Origin: Beijerinckiaceae bacterium
Lineage (GTDB): Bacteria > Pseudomonadota > Alphaproteobacteria > Rhizobiales > Beijerinckiaceae
DNA length: 64,000 nucleotides
Direction: 5' to 3'
NCBI GenBank assembly: GCA_947456505.1
Contig: CANGTC010000001.1
Span: 62,001-126,000, forward strand
Shown: positions 48,215 to 58,051 of the stretch, piece by piece
Layout: each line of letters opens with the position of its first letter
Position numbering within the stretch: position 1 is the stretch's first letter
Notes under the pieces: model-generated
Databases searched by the model: none
Told to the model about the DNA's origin: nothing
Seen by the model: the letters and a program-made list of their open reading frames with translations, nothing else
Translations under genes and position numbers: made by a program

Positions 48215-49789
48215 TCAGCCGCCCTTCTCCATGCCCCAGTAAACCACAAGCGGGGTTTGCGAAATATTCGTGATCGCCTTGCGATGCGCCATCCAGGTGG
48301 AGGTTTGCATGACCGGCACATAGGGCACGAATTCCACGGCCCTCAGCTGGATCTTCTCCGCGACCGCTTTGCGCTGATCCATGGTCGCAGCCCTGGCGAA
48401 GTCATCCTTCAACCGCTCGATTTCGGCGTCGCAGGGCCAACCCGCCGCCGCCTGGTCGCAGTTGGAGGCGAGATAGATATTGGTCATGGGCGAGGCTACA
48501 TCGACGCCGAAGTTGCCGGAATGCGCCAGATGCCAGCCGCCTTGGCCGGGCGGCTCCTTCTTGTTGCGACGCGTCAGCATGGAGTTGTAGTCCATGCCCT
48601 GCAATTCGACATTGACCCCGATCTTGCGCAACTGCGACGCCGTCACCAGAGTGGCGCCGTCGAAAGCTGGCTGATTGGTCGGCTCAAGAATGACGATCTT
48701 TTCGCCTGCATAGCCCGCTTCCTTCATCAGGGCGCGGGCCTTTTCCAGATCCGGTTTGACGGCGCCTGCGGTCGATCCATAGATGGAGCCGCACATCAGA
48801 TAGGCAGGGCAAACCGAATAGAGCGATTTGTCGCCCGCGACCGCCTGCCCATAGAGCTCCTGGTCCACCAGATAGAGCAGCGCTTGCCGCGCCTTGGCGT
48901 TGTTGAAAGGCGGATGCAGATGGTTCATGCGCAAATAGGGCTGATTGCCCGTCACATCCGTGGCGCGCACGACCAGCTGGGAATCGCTTTTCAACTGGGG
49001 CATCACCTCGAAGGCGAGGCTCTCGATCAGATCGATTTCGCCGGCCGCAAGGGCATTGGCGGCTGTATTGACATCGGGCATGCTGATCCACTCGACGCGG
49101 TCGAGCTTGACCACCTTGGCGCCAGCCATGCCGTTCGGAGGATCGTTGCGGGGCTTGTAGTCCTTGTTTCGCTCGTAGACGCTCTTGACGCCCGGCTGCC
49201 AAAGGTCCTTGCGGAACACGAAGGGGCCCGAGCCAATGGGTTCGAATTGCGGGGAGCCATCAGGCAGGTTGGCGATCCGCTCCGGCAGCATGAAGGGCGC
49301 GTTGCCGCTGGGCTTGGCGAGGGCGTCGAGCACAAGCCCGAAGGGCTCGCGCAGCTTCAGGATGATGGTTGTCTCGCCCTCTGCCGACAGGCCGTCCATA
49401 GCCGCCGCCAGTTTGGTTCCAAGCCCGTCCTTGCGCAGGAAACGCTTTAATGATGCGACGCAGTCGGCCGCCGTCACCGGCTTGCCATCATGCCAGCGCA
49501 GGCCCTCGCGCAGGGTGAAGCGCCATGTCAGCTTGTCATCGGACTGGGACCAGTCGCCCACCATCTGGGGCTTGGGCTGACGCTGCTCGTCAAGGGCGAA
49601 CAGAGTTTCATAGATCAGGTGTCCATGGTTGCGCGTGCCATAGTTCGTATTCACGAAGGGATCGAGAATACGCACTTCAAGCTGCGGTACGGAGCGAATG
49701 ATCTTGTCGGCGGCCTGCGCTGGAAGCGCGAGGCCAAGGGTTGCGCTCAAGGCGAGGCCAAGGCTGCGAAGGCGGGAGACGTTTCCCAT
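48215..49789 (-). CDS. ABC transporter substrate-binding protein, family 5 (DppA/OppA-like)
   Basis: Signal peptide; LIYETLFALDEQRQPKPQMVGDWSQSDDKLTWRFTLREGLRWHDGKPVTAADCVASLKRF. Confidence 0.93.
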   Translation of the reverse strand: MGNVSRLRSLGLALSATLGLALPAQAADKIIRSVPQLEVRILDPFVNTNYGTRNHGHLIYETLFALDEQRQPKPQMVGDWSQSDDKLTWRFTLREGLRWHDGKPVTAADCVASLKRFLRKDGLGTKLAAAMDGLSAEGETTIILKLREPFGLVLDALAKPSGNAPFMLPERIANLPDGSPQFEPIGSGPFVFRKDLWQPGVKSVYERNKDYKPRNDPPNGMAGAKVVKLDRVEWISMPDVNTAANALAAGEIDLIESLAFEVMPQLKSDSQLVVRATDVTGNQPYLRMNHLHPPFNNAKARQALLYLVDQELYGQAVAGDKSLYSVCPAYLMCGSIYGSTAGAVKPDLEKARALMKEAGYAGEKIVILEPTNQPAFDGATLVTASQLRKIGVNVELQGMDYNSMLTRRNKKEPPGQGGWHLAHSGNFGVDVASPMTNIYLASNCDQAAAGWPCDAEIERLKDDFARAATMDQRKAVAEKIQLRAVEFVPYVPVMQTSTWMAHRKAITNISQTPLVVYWGMEKGG

Positions 49790-49799
49790 CACGTTCCCC

Positions 49800-50963
49800 C
49801 TATTCGGCTGCGGCGCGCGGGGTCTGGGGCTGCCGATCGCGGAAATAGGGCAGGATCTCCTCTGCGATGGCGATCTGATTTTCCGTCACCAGCGCGTGCG
49901 GCATGGTGCCGAACTGGGTTTTGGTGAGGGAAATATTGAAGCGCGCGCGATCCTGACAGGCCGCGAGTTTCTCGCGCACCGTGTTGGGGCTGCCCACGAT
50001 CACCATCCCCTTCTCGATGATCTCCTCAGCGCTTTGCCGACCGCCACGAACAGCCTTGATGGCGCGCACGCGTTTGATGGACTCCACGCTGGAATAGCCG
50101 GGCGGGCTCATCATGGCCGGGTTGCGGGTCAGGAACTCGTTCATATAGGCCTCAAGATGGGGCCGCACGTCGCGCATGGCCTTCTCGTCGGTCTCGCGCA
50201 CGAAGATCGCGTTGGACCAGGCGAGCTGATCGGGCGAGGCCTCATAACCCGCCTTGTCTGCCTCCTGCCGGTAAAGATCGAAGGTGCGGGCCACGGCATC
50301 AAAGGGCGCCAGGGTCTGACAATAGGTGTAGCGCTTTTGCGCCGCCCAGCGGATCGTGCTCAGGGAGCCCGACGAGGGAATGAAGATCGGCGGATGGGGC
50401 TGCTGATAGGGGCGCGGCCAGGGATTCACATATTTGAACTTGTAATATTTGCCCTCGTAGGCGAAGGGCCCGGGCTCGGTCCAGGCGCGAATGATCAGGT
50501 CATGAGCTTCGGCGAAGCGCTCCTGGGATTCCGCCGGATTGGTGCCGAAGCTGTGATACTCCGCGCCGATGCCGCGCACGAAGCCCGCGATGAAATTGCC
50601 GCGCGTGATATTGTCCAGCATGGCGTATTCTTCCGCTACGGTGAGCGGGTTGTTGAGCAGCGGCAAGGCGCGGCCCAGCACGGCGAGCTTGCCGTTCTTG
50701 ATACGCCGCGCCAGCGCGCCCGCCATCACGCCGGGCGTGGGCATGAGACCATAAGCGGTTTGATGGTGCTCGTTCACCACCAGGCCATCGAAACCCAGCT
50801 GGTCCGCAAATTCCATCTGGTCGAGATATTCGTTGTAGAGTTCGGCGCCCTTGATGGGGTCGTAATGCTTATTGGAGAGCGTCACCCAGGCGCTGCCCGC
50901 CTCACGGATGGCGTCAAGGTCCATATGCGCATAGGGCATGAGGTGAAAATGAAAGATCTTCAT
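49800..50963 (-). CDS. LLM class flavin-dependent oxidoreductase
   Basis: MKIFHFHLMPYAHMDLDAIRE...LGFDGLVVNEHHQTAYGLMPTPGVMAGALARRIKNGKLAVLG; ATGA overlap with upstream alpha/beta-fold gene. Confidence 0.92.
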   Translation of the reverse strand: MKIFHFHLMPYAHMDLDAIREAGSAWVTLSNKHYDPIKGAELYNEYLDQMEFADQLGFDGLVVNEHHQTAYGLMPTPGVMAGALARRIKNGKLAVLGRALPLLNNPLTVAEEYAMLDNITRGNFIAGFVRGIGAEYHSFGTNPAESQERFAEAHDLIIRAWTEPGPFAYEGKYYKFKYVNPWPRPYQQPHPPIFIPSSGSLSTIRWAAQKRYTYCQTLAPFDAVARTFDLYRQEADKAGYEASPDQLAWSNAIFVRETDEKAMRDVRPHLEAYMNEFLTRNPAMMSPPGYSSVESIKRVRAIKAVRGGRQSAEEIIEKGMVIVGSPNTVREKLAACQDRARFNISLTKTQFGTMPHALVTENQIAIAEEILPYFRDRQPQTPRAAAE

Positions 50964-51766
50964 GATGCGGCCCTCTCGATAGACTGGAACGTGTCGACAA
51001 GCCCCGTGAAAGCGGCGGGAGCCTCCAATTGCGGGGCATGACCGCAATTGGGCAACATCTCCAGCCGGGCGCCGGGAATGAGCCTGCGCCATTCCTCCCC
51101 ATAGGGTTTTGGAAAGAGGCGGTCTTCCGCGCCCCAGATGATCAGGGTCGGCTTGGCGATCCGATGCAGCCATTTGCACAGATCCGGATCATGCAGCCGC
51201 GGCTGCCAGGTGAGCCGGGCGTTGACCTCATAATTCTGCAGTCGGGCGTCTTCCAGCTCCGGCGTCATAACCTCGGCGACGATGGGTTCGGCGAGCGCGG
51301 CGTCGTGGAAGAGGCTACGCACGACCTCCTCCTCGCTCATCAGGAATGGGTCGATCTGCGCAACCCCATTAATATGGAGGCCCGCGGCCGCGCTCAGGAT
51401 CAGGCTGTCGACGCGGGCAGGATTGCGCGTCGCCAGATCCGCCGCGATCCAGCCGCCGCAACCCAGACCCAGCAGCTTGACGTGATCGATGTTCAGGACA
51501 TCGAGGAAGTCGAGGTAGAAATTCGCGAGGTCGGAGACATTGTCGAGCCAATCCGGCAGCGCTTGCCCACCAAAGCCAGGATGCTCTGGCAAAAGGACCT
51601 CATGGGTCTGCGCCAGCTCGTCCATAAAGGGTCGCCATGTCTGGGGACCGACGAAATCATTGAGGATCAACAAGGGCTGCCCGCGCCCCGCCCGCGACAA
51701 ACGAAGCTTGTAGCCCCGCACGTCCAAACTATCTTCCGACGGCGCCTGCATTGTTTCCCCCAACAT
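50960..51766 (-). CDS. alpha/beta-fold hydrolase-like protein with Ser to Gly at nucleophile elbow
   Basis: LLILNDFVGPQTWRPFMDELAQTHEVLLPEHPGFGGQ; elbow KLLGLGCGGWIAADLATRNP; WGAEDRLFPKPYGEEWRRLIPGARLEMLPNCGHAPQLEAP. Confidence 0.87.
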   Translation of the reverse strand: MLGETMQAPSEDSLDVRGYKLRLSRAGRGQPLLILNDFVGPQTWRPFMDELAQTHEVLLPEHPGFGGQALPDWLDNVSDLANFYLDFLDVLNIDHVKLLGLGCGGWIAADLATRNPARVDSLILSAAAGLHINGVAQIDPFLMSEEEVVRSLFHDAALAEPIVAEVMTPELEDARLQNYEVNARLTWQPRLHDPDLCKWLHRIAKPTLIIWGAEDRLFPKPYGEEWRRLIPGARLEMLPNCGHAPQLEAPAAFTGLVDTFQSIERAAS

Positions 51767-51974
51767 GTGCTTTTGATCAGGCTAGAGCGCGCCGGCGCCG
51801 CCTGTCAACCGCCGACGAGGGTTGCCAGCGCTGTTAAAGACCGGCTGGCGTAATGCTGAATTTGCAAGCGGGGCGCGAGGCGAGGCGTATGAGCGTCTTT
51901 CGTCCCGCCGGTTGCATGCGCGAGGTCCGGACCGCGACCGGAGGCGATGATCCAGTCCTGACCTCAACGTTCCA

Positions 51975-53501
51975 TCAACGCATTTTCACGTCGAGCCACC
52001 AGGCCTCGCCAGATGGATCGTTCGGCCATTCGATGTTCGAACGGACGCCATTGATGAGCCTATGGGACCACAAGAACTGGGCCGGCGCCTCTTCGGCGAG
52101 CTTTTCCGAAACCTGCCGCAGGATTTCGCACCGCTTTTCAGGCTCGAAACTCGCTCTGGCCTTCTGGAACAGAGCGTCGACATCCGGGTTTGAATATTTG
52201 ATGCGTGGCGACACGCCGGTTTCGAAATATTGAGACAGGGCGACCGCCGGATCGGCGACCTGCCCGCGCCCCATATAATACATCGGGACCTTGCCGTTGC
52301 GCACATCAGCCCAAAGGTTCGCCCATTCGGGCGTTTTCAGCGTCACCTTGAACCCGGCCTGGGTCAGCATCTGAGCGATCGCTTCGGAAATTTGCCGGTC
52401 CGAAATATAGCGTCCTGTGGAGGAATAATACTCAATCTCGGGACCGCCGTTTGCATAGCCCGCCTCGGCGAGAAGCGCCTTCGCCTTCTGCACATCATAA
52501 CGCGCGGCGGACTTCGCGTCGCCCTGATAGCAGAATTGATTGGGCCCGAGCGGGCCATTCAGCGGATCGGCGTAGCCGAGCAGCAATCGTTGCATGATCG
52601 CATCACGATTGATCGCATGGGCTGCGGCTCGCCTGACGCGCGGGTCATCCCAGGGTTTCGCCGAAGGGCTCATCGCCAGGAACATGATTTCGACAGAACC
52701 AGTCTGCACAACCTTGACGTCCGCACCGTTCTTGAGCCTGTCAACAAGTTGCGGCGGCACAAGGCGGGCGACCTGGATCTCATTGTTCAGCAACGCCGTC
52801 ACCCGTTGCTCCGGCTCTCGCATCTGCCGATAGACGACCACGTCCGGAGCCTCGGGCCGCGCTTCCGGCCAAAGGGGATTTTTGCGGATCACATAGCGTT
52901 GATCGACGGCGAAATCCTCGAATTTGTAAGGTCCCCATCCATGGGGATGGGTCCTGTAAGCCTGTTTGCCATGCTTCTCGAACAATTCCTCGCTGGTGAT
53001 GGCGAATTGTCCGAAAATATCCGCAGGCAGCTGAGAGCTGGGCGAGGTGGTGTTGATGTCCACGGTCTTGTCGTCAACGGCGACCACATCTTTCACGGAC
53101 GAGAACAGGAACCGTTGCTGGCTTTCCGGATCGGTCATGATCCGCTTCCAGGAGTGGACAACGTCTTTCGCCGTCGGCGCCGCGCCGCCATCGCTGCGCT
53201 TCAGATCAGTCCGCAGCGTGAAGCGCCAGGTATTGCCATTGTTGATGACTTCCCATTTCTCAGCGAGCATTCCCACGAATGCTTTTTTCTCATAGTCGAG
53301 ACGTCCAAGGCAGCCGTAGACCTGACACCAGATAAAATAGAGTTGGGATTCGCTCTCGGCGTAGGGATCCATGGTTGTGATGGTGGAGGCCGATGACACG
53401 TTCAGCACCCGGTCGGCCGCCTGCGACGCGGCAGGCGTGAAACCCAAAGCGAGCGTCGCCAAAGCGGCGGCGAAAGACGCGCGAGCCTGGATCTTCAACA
53501 T
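51975..53501 (-). CDS. ABC transporter substrate-binding protein, family 5
   Basis: MLKIQARASFAAALATLALGFTPAASQAADRVL; LYFIWCQVYGCLGRLDYEKKAFVGMLAEKWEVINNGNTWRFTLRTDLKRSDGG. Confidence 0.92.
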   Translation of the reverse strand: MLKIQARASFAAALATLALGFTPAASQAADRVLNVSSASTITTMDPYAESESQLYFIWCQVYGCLGRLDYEKKAFVGMLAEKWEVINNGNTWRFTLRTDLKRSDGGAAPTAKDVVHSWKRIMTDPESQQRFLFSSVKDVVAVDDKTVDINTTSPSSQLPADIFGQFAITSEELFEKHGKQAYRTHPHGWGPYKFEDFAVDQRYVIRKNPLWPEARPEAPDVVVYRQMREPEQRVTALLNNEIQVARLVPPQLVDRLKNGADVKVVQTGSVEIMFLAMSPSAKPWDDPRVRRAAAHAINRDAIMQRLLLGYADPLNGPLGPNQFCYQGDAKSAARYDVQKAKALLAEAGYANGGPEIEYYSSTGRYISDRQISEAIAQMLTQAGFKVTLKTPEWANLWADVRNGKVPMYYMGRGQVADPAVALSQYFETGVSPRIKYSNPDVDALFQKARASFEPEKRCEILRQVSEKLAEEAPAQFLWSHRLINGVRSNIEWPNDPSGEAWWLDVKMR

Positions 53502-53741
53502 AAGCCTCTCCCCCAAAGTCGCGTTTTTTTCTCGCGATGCATCGCATTAAGCCAGAAATTTCGCGAAGATCAAGTTACTTCGAGATATGGCGTTTATGTG
53601 CGCCGACGCACCCTGCCGCAATCTTGCGCAGCCCATCCGCGTGAACTCGTGGCGGTCCCTGCCCCCGTTGCGGGCCAGCACAGGAGATCTTGCCTCTCCC
53701 CGAAGTGATTGTTACGCTTCGACGCCCATGGGAGGTACAAG

Positions 53742-55403
53742 ATGCACGCAGCGATCGCACCGGATCTCATCCTCACGAATGGGCGCATCCTGACCTCCGA
53801 TGCGGACAATACGGAGGCGGAAGCTGTCGCGGTGAAGATGGGGCGCATTCTGGCGGTTGGCTCCAGTCGCGAGATCATGGCGCTGAGGGGGTCGGCGACG
53901 CAGGTTCTGGACCTTCGCGGCCGCACAGTGCTTCCCGGCCTCACCGATCCCCATGTGCATCTGGCGGACGACGGCGCCGCCTCGCTCCACAACATCGACG
54001 TGCGGGACTTCAACACCAATGTGCGCTCCATCGACCATATTCTGGAGGTGGTGCGGGCGCAGGCGCGCGAGGTTCCGCCCGGGACCTGGATCGTCGGCAC
54101 GGGCAGTCCCATGCAGGACTTCCGCATGCCGGAAAAGAGATTTCCGCGCCGCGAGGAGCTGGATCTGGTGGCGCCCGATCACCCCGTCTACATCGGTTTT
54201 GGCGCCCATGTGACCATCGCCAACAGCAAGGCGCTGGAGCTGGCCAAGGTCACCAAGGAGACGCAGGCGCCGGGCGGCGGCGCCATCGAGCTGGACGCCA
54301 TAACGGGCGAGCTGACCGGCAAACTCGTCGAGCGTGCGCAATATCTCGTCAAGAGCGCCAAACCCCCTTTCACTTATGAAGAGATGAAAGAGGGCATTGT
54401 ATTTGCAACCAAGCGAGCTTTGCGGCGCGGCGTAACGACGATCCACGATGTCGTCACCAACAACGAGACCATCCGCGCCTATCAGGAACTTGCGGCGGAA
54501 GGCCGTCTGCCCGTGCGCGTGAGCATGATGATCCGCATCATCGAGGCCAAGGTGACGCCCGAGAGCATGCTGAATCTCGGGCTCAAGACGGGCTTTGGCA
54601 ATGACTGGATCCGCATCGGCGGCGTCAAGATGTCCATTGACGGGGGCATCACCGGGCGGGTGGCGGCCTTCAGCCAGCCCTATGCGGACGATCCATGCCG
54701 CTGCGGCCTCATCCGCATTCCCAGAGAGGAGCTGGATTCGACGGTGGACGCCTACCATCGCGCGGGGAACCGGGTCTGCATCCACGCCATCGGCGACACG
54801 GCCATGGACATGGCGCTGGATGCGGTGGACAAGGCGCTCACCGCCAATCCGCGCGAGGATCACCGCCACCGCATCGAACATCTCGGCAACTGGATGATCA
54901 CCCCCGAGCGCCTCGCGCGCATTCGCAAGCTGGATGTGCTGCCGGTGCCTAACGTGCCCTTCCTGCACTATATCCACGATTCCCTGATGGAATGTATGGG
55001 TCCGGAGCGACTGGAGGGCGCTTTTGGCGTCCGCACCATGCTGGAGTCAGGCATCAAGCTGACGTCCGGCTCTGATGGTCCGGGCTACTGGCCCGCTGAT
55101 CCCCTGCGTGACATATGCACCTCGGTCTCCCGCAAGATCTGGAGCGGCGCCACGGTGGGTCCTGAAGAGGCGATCTCCGTGGAGCAGGCTTTACGCATGT
55201 TCACGATCAACGCCGCCTATAATGGCTTCGATGAGCGCATCAAGGGCTCCATCGAGCCGGGCAAGCTGGCTGACCTGGCGGTGCTGGCTGAAAACCCCTT
55301 CACGGTGGAGGCGGAGAAGATCAAGGACATTCCGGTGGATATGACCATCGTCGATGGCAAGGTCGCCTTCATGCACGAACAGGCGGTCGATCTGCATCAT
55401 TGA
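53742..55403 (+). CDS. amidohydrolase family protein (YtcJ/LAF-type metal-dependent hydrolase)
   Basis: LILTNGRILTSDADNTEAEAVAVKMGRILAVG; VLPGLTDPHVHLADDGAASLHNIDVRD; IHAIGDTAMDMALDAV; HRIEHLGNWM; SGSDGPGYWPADPL. Confidence 0.9.
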   Translation: MHAAIAPDLILTNGRILTSDADNTEAEAVAVKMGRILAVGSSREIMALRGSATQVLDLRGRTVLPGLTDPHVHLADDGAASLHNIDVRDFNTNVRSIDHILEVVRAQAREVPPGTWIVGTGSPMQDFRMPEKRFPRREELDLVAPDHPVYIGFGAHVTIANSKALELAKVTKETQAPGGGAIELDAITGELTGKLVERAQYLVKSAKPPFTYEEMKEGIVFATKRALRRGVTTIHDVVTNNETIRAYQELAAEGRLPVRVSMMIRIIEAKVTPESMLNLGLKTGFGNDWIRIGGVKMSIDGGITGRVAAFSQPYADDPCRCGLIRIPREELDSTVDAYHRAGNRVCIHAIGDTAMDMALDAVDKALTANPREDHRHRIEHLGNWMITPERLARIRKLDVLPVPNVPFLHYIHDSLMECMGPERLEGAFGVRTMLESGIKLTSGSDGPGYWPADPLRDICTSVSRKIWSGATVGPEEAISVEQALRMFTINAAYNGFDERIKGSIEPGKLADLAVLAENPFTVEAEKIKDIPVDMTIVDGKVAFMHEQAVDLHH

Positions 55404-55418
55404 TGCAGGAAAGCGCCG

Positions 55419-56246
55419 TCAGATGCGGGGCACCGCCGACAGCAGACCTTTCGTGTAGGGGTGTTGCGGGCTCCCGACGACCTGCGCAGTAGGCCCGCGC
55501 TCGACGACCTCGCCCTTCGACAGAACGATGACCTGATCACACAGATATTCCACCACACCGATGTTATGCGTGATGAAAATCACCGCCAGGCCAAGCTTGT
55601 CGCGGATATCGAGGATCAGATTGAGCACCTGCATCTGCACGGATACGTCCAGCGACGACACCGCCTCATCCGCCACCAGAATGGAAGGCTCCACAACGAT
55701 GGCGCGGGCGATGCCAATGCGCTGACGTTGTCCACCGCTGAACTGATGGGGATAGCGGTCCATATCCTCCCGCCGCAGGCCCACCAGATCAAGCGCGGCG
55801 GCGATGCGCTCGCGCCTCTCCCGAGCGCCCACGCCAGCCAGCTGCAATCCCTCGCCCACGATGGCGGAGACTGTCATGCGCGGATTGAGCGACGAATTAG
55901 GATCCTGAAAAATCATGCCTATGCCCCGCTGGGCGGCGGGCGTGAAAATGCGGTTCGCGGTATCGACGAGGGGCTTGGGGCCCTTGCGGATCCATCCGGC
56001 GTCCGGCGTCTCCAGCCCGACGATCAGACGACCAAGAGTGGTCTTGCCGGACCCGGATTCGCCAACCACGGCCAGGATCTCCGATGATTTCAGATTGAAG
56101 GAAACATCCGACAAGGCGACGGTGCGCCGCTCACGGGACCACATGGCCGCGCGGCTTACGAAAACCTTCGACAAACCGGAGGCTTCGATGGCGAGGCTCG
56201 TGAATGAGGGCGGCGGAGGCGCGATCAGGTCATCGGATAGAGACAT
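55419..56246 (-). CDS. Opp/Dpp ABC transporter ATP-binding protein (OppF-like)
   Basis: LAVVGESGSGKTTLGRLIVGLETPDAGW; FSGGQRQRIGIARAIVVEPSILVADEAVSSLDVSVQ. Confidence 0.92.
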   Translation of the reverse strand: MSLSDDLIAPPPPSFTSLAIEASGLSKVFVSRAAMWSRERRTVALSDVSFNLKSSEILAVVGESGSGKTTLGRLIVGLETPDAGWIRKGPKPLVDTANRIFTPAAQRGIGMIFQDPNSSLNPRMTVSAIVGEGLQLAGVGARERRERIAAALDLVGLRREDMDRYPHQFSGGQRQRIGIARAIVVEPSILVADEAVSSLDVSVQMQVLNLILDIRDKLGLAVIFITHNIGVVEYLCDQVIVLSKGEVVERGPTAQVVGSPQHPYTKGLLSAVPRI

Positions 56247-57202
56247 CGCACGCTCCTTGTCTCGCTCATCGGCGCCAGCGAAATCGGCTGGGCTGTGCAG
56301 GCCGCATCGCTCCTGGAACAACGCGGCGCAAAGCGGCAGCCGGTGAACCAGTTGTCGATGCGCGGCACGCTGCCTTCAATGCCAACTTGCCGCTGACCGC
56401 CGACGCGCGCGCGCGGCATGCAGGACAGCAGGGCCGAAGTATAGGGATGGGCGGGAGCGCCAATCACCTGCGCAGTGGAGCCCTGCTCCATCAGGACGCC
56501 GCCATAGAGCACGCCGATGCGGTCCGCATATCGGTTCACCAGAGCGAGGTCATGGGAGATGAAGAGCACGGCCAGACGATGGCTCTCGCGCAGCCGGGCG
56601 AGGATCTCCATGATCTCCTGCTGGATCGTCACGTCGAGCGCAGTGGTCGGTTCATCAGCGATCAGCAGCAAAGGATCGTTGGCGAGCGCAATGGCGATCA
56701 TCACCCGTTGGCGCATACCGCCGCTCAGTTCATGGGGATAGAGGCTGGCGACCCGCGCAGGATCGTCGAAACGCACCTCTGATAGAAGACGCGCGATTTT
56801 CTCTTTGCGGGCGGTGGCGCTCTCAGAACCATGAACCGCCATGGCTTCGTCAATTTGCTGCTCAACAGTCATGATCGGGTTGAGGGAGGTCATCGGCTCC
56901 TGAAAGATCATGCTGACGCTCTTGCCCCGCAGCGCCTGCATCTCCGCTTCCGGAGCCTTGGCGATGGAATGGCCGGTCAGCGTCAACGAACCTGAAATCA
57001 CCAGCCGGGTCTGCGGCAGCAATCGCATGATGGCGCGAGCGATCATGGTTTTGCCCGAGCCGCTTTCTCCGATAAGGCCGTAGAATTCTCCCTGGCGGAT
57101 CGTGAAGCTGACATCATCGACCACGCGCAAAAGCGAATGGCCCTGACGAAGCTGAAGACCCAGCCCCTGAGCTTCGAGCACGATTTCATTGGTGCCGACC
57201 AT
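56225..57202 (-). CDS. Opp/Dpp ABC transporter ATP-binding protein (OppD-like)
   Basis: [67 protein letters not shown]. Confidence 0.93.
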   Translation of the reverse strand: MVGTNEIVLEAQGLGLQLRQGHSLLRVVDDVSFTIRQGEFYGLIGESGSGKTMIARAIMRLLPQTRLVISGSLTLTGHSIAKAPEAEMQALRGKSVSMIFQEPMTSLNPIMTVEQQIDEAMAVHGSESATARKEKIARLLSEVRFDDPARVASLYPHELSGGMRQRVMIAIALANDPLLLIADEPTTALDVTIQQEIMEILARLRESHRLAVLFISHDLALVNRYADRIGVLYGGVLMEQGSTAQVIGAPAHPYTSALLSCMPRARVGGQRQVGIEGSVPRIDNWFTGCRFAPRCSRSDAACTAQPISLAPMSETRSVRCLYPMT

Positions 57203-57211
57203 GGGACGCCC

Positions 57212-58051
57212 TCAGACCAGATTCAGATCGTCCTTGGGATCAAACTGGTCGCGAAGCCAGTCGCCAAGGTAGTTAAGGCCGAGAACGGTGATGAATATGC
57301 CAAGGCCCGGGAAGACGGCGAGCCACCAGGCCCGGGTGATATAGGAGCGTCCATCTGCGAGCATGCCGCCCCATGTCGGCGTCTCCGGTGGCACGCCAAG
57401 GCCCAGAAAGCTCAAACTCGCCTCAGCGATGATGGCCGTCGCCATGCTGAAGGTGGCGATCACCACCGCCGATGCGAGCAGATTGGGGATAATGTGCCGC
57501 CGCAGGATCCAAAGGGTGCCGCCACCCATGATCTTCGACGCCGAGACAAATTCCCGCGACCGCAAGGTGAGCGCCTGCGCACGGCACAGGCGCGCATAGG
57601 GAATCCAGCGCTGAAGGGTGAGGGCGAGAATGAGATTGGTCAGCGTCTGTCCAAAGAGCGCGACGATGGCGATGGCCAGAAGGATCGGTGGAAAGGCCCA
57701 GAAGGTCTCGACGATTTTTTGCAACAACATATCGCGCCAACCACCCCAGTAACCCGAGAGGGCGCCGACCAGCACCCCGATGAAGCCGGAAATGGCCACA
57801 ACCGACCCTGCGATGGCCAGCGATACCCGCGCACCCGACACCATGCGCGCAAGAATATCGCGGCCGAGTTGATCCGTGCCCAGATAATAGCCTTCCGTCC
57901 AGTCGAAGGGGGGTTGCAGGGAGTTCATCAAGCTTTGGTCATTGGCGTCATGCGGCGTCAGAAAATTCCCGAAGGCCGCCAGAAAGACCACCAGCGACAG
58001 GCATGTCGCGCCAACGACGAACTTCGGTTTAAGGAATGCCTGCGGGCTCAT
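57212..58051 (-). CDS. Opp/Dpp ABC transporter permease (OppC-like)
   Basis: GYYLGTDQLGRDILARMVSGARVSLAIAG; EASLSFLGLGVPPETPTWGGMLADGRSYI. Confidence 0.92.
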   Translation of the reverse strand: MSPQAFLKPKFVVGATCLSLVVFLAAFGNFLTPHDANDQSLMNSLQPPFDWTEGYYLGTDQLGRDILARMVSGARVSLAIAGSVVAISGFIGVLVGALSGYWGGWRDMLLQKIVETFWAFPPILLAIAIVALFGQTLTNLILALTLQRWIPYARLCRAQALTLRSREFVSASKIMGGGTLWILRRHIIPNLLASAVVIATFSMATAIIAEASLSFLGLGVPPETPTWGGMLADGRSYITRAWWLAVFPGLGIFITVLGLNYLGDWLRDQFDPKDDLNLV

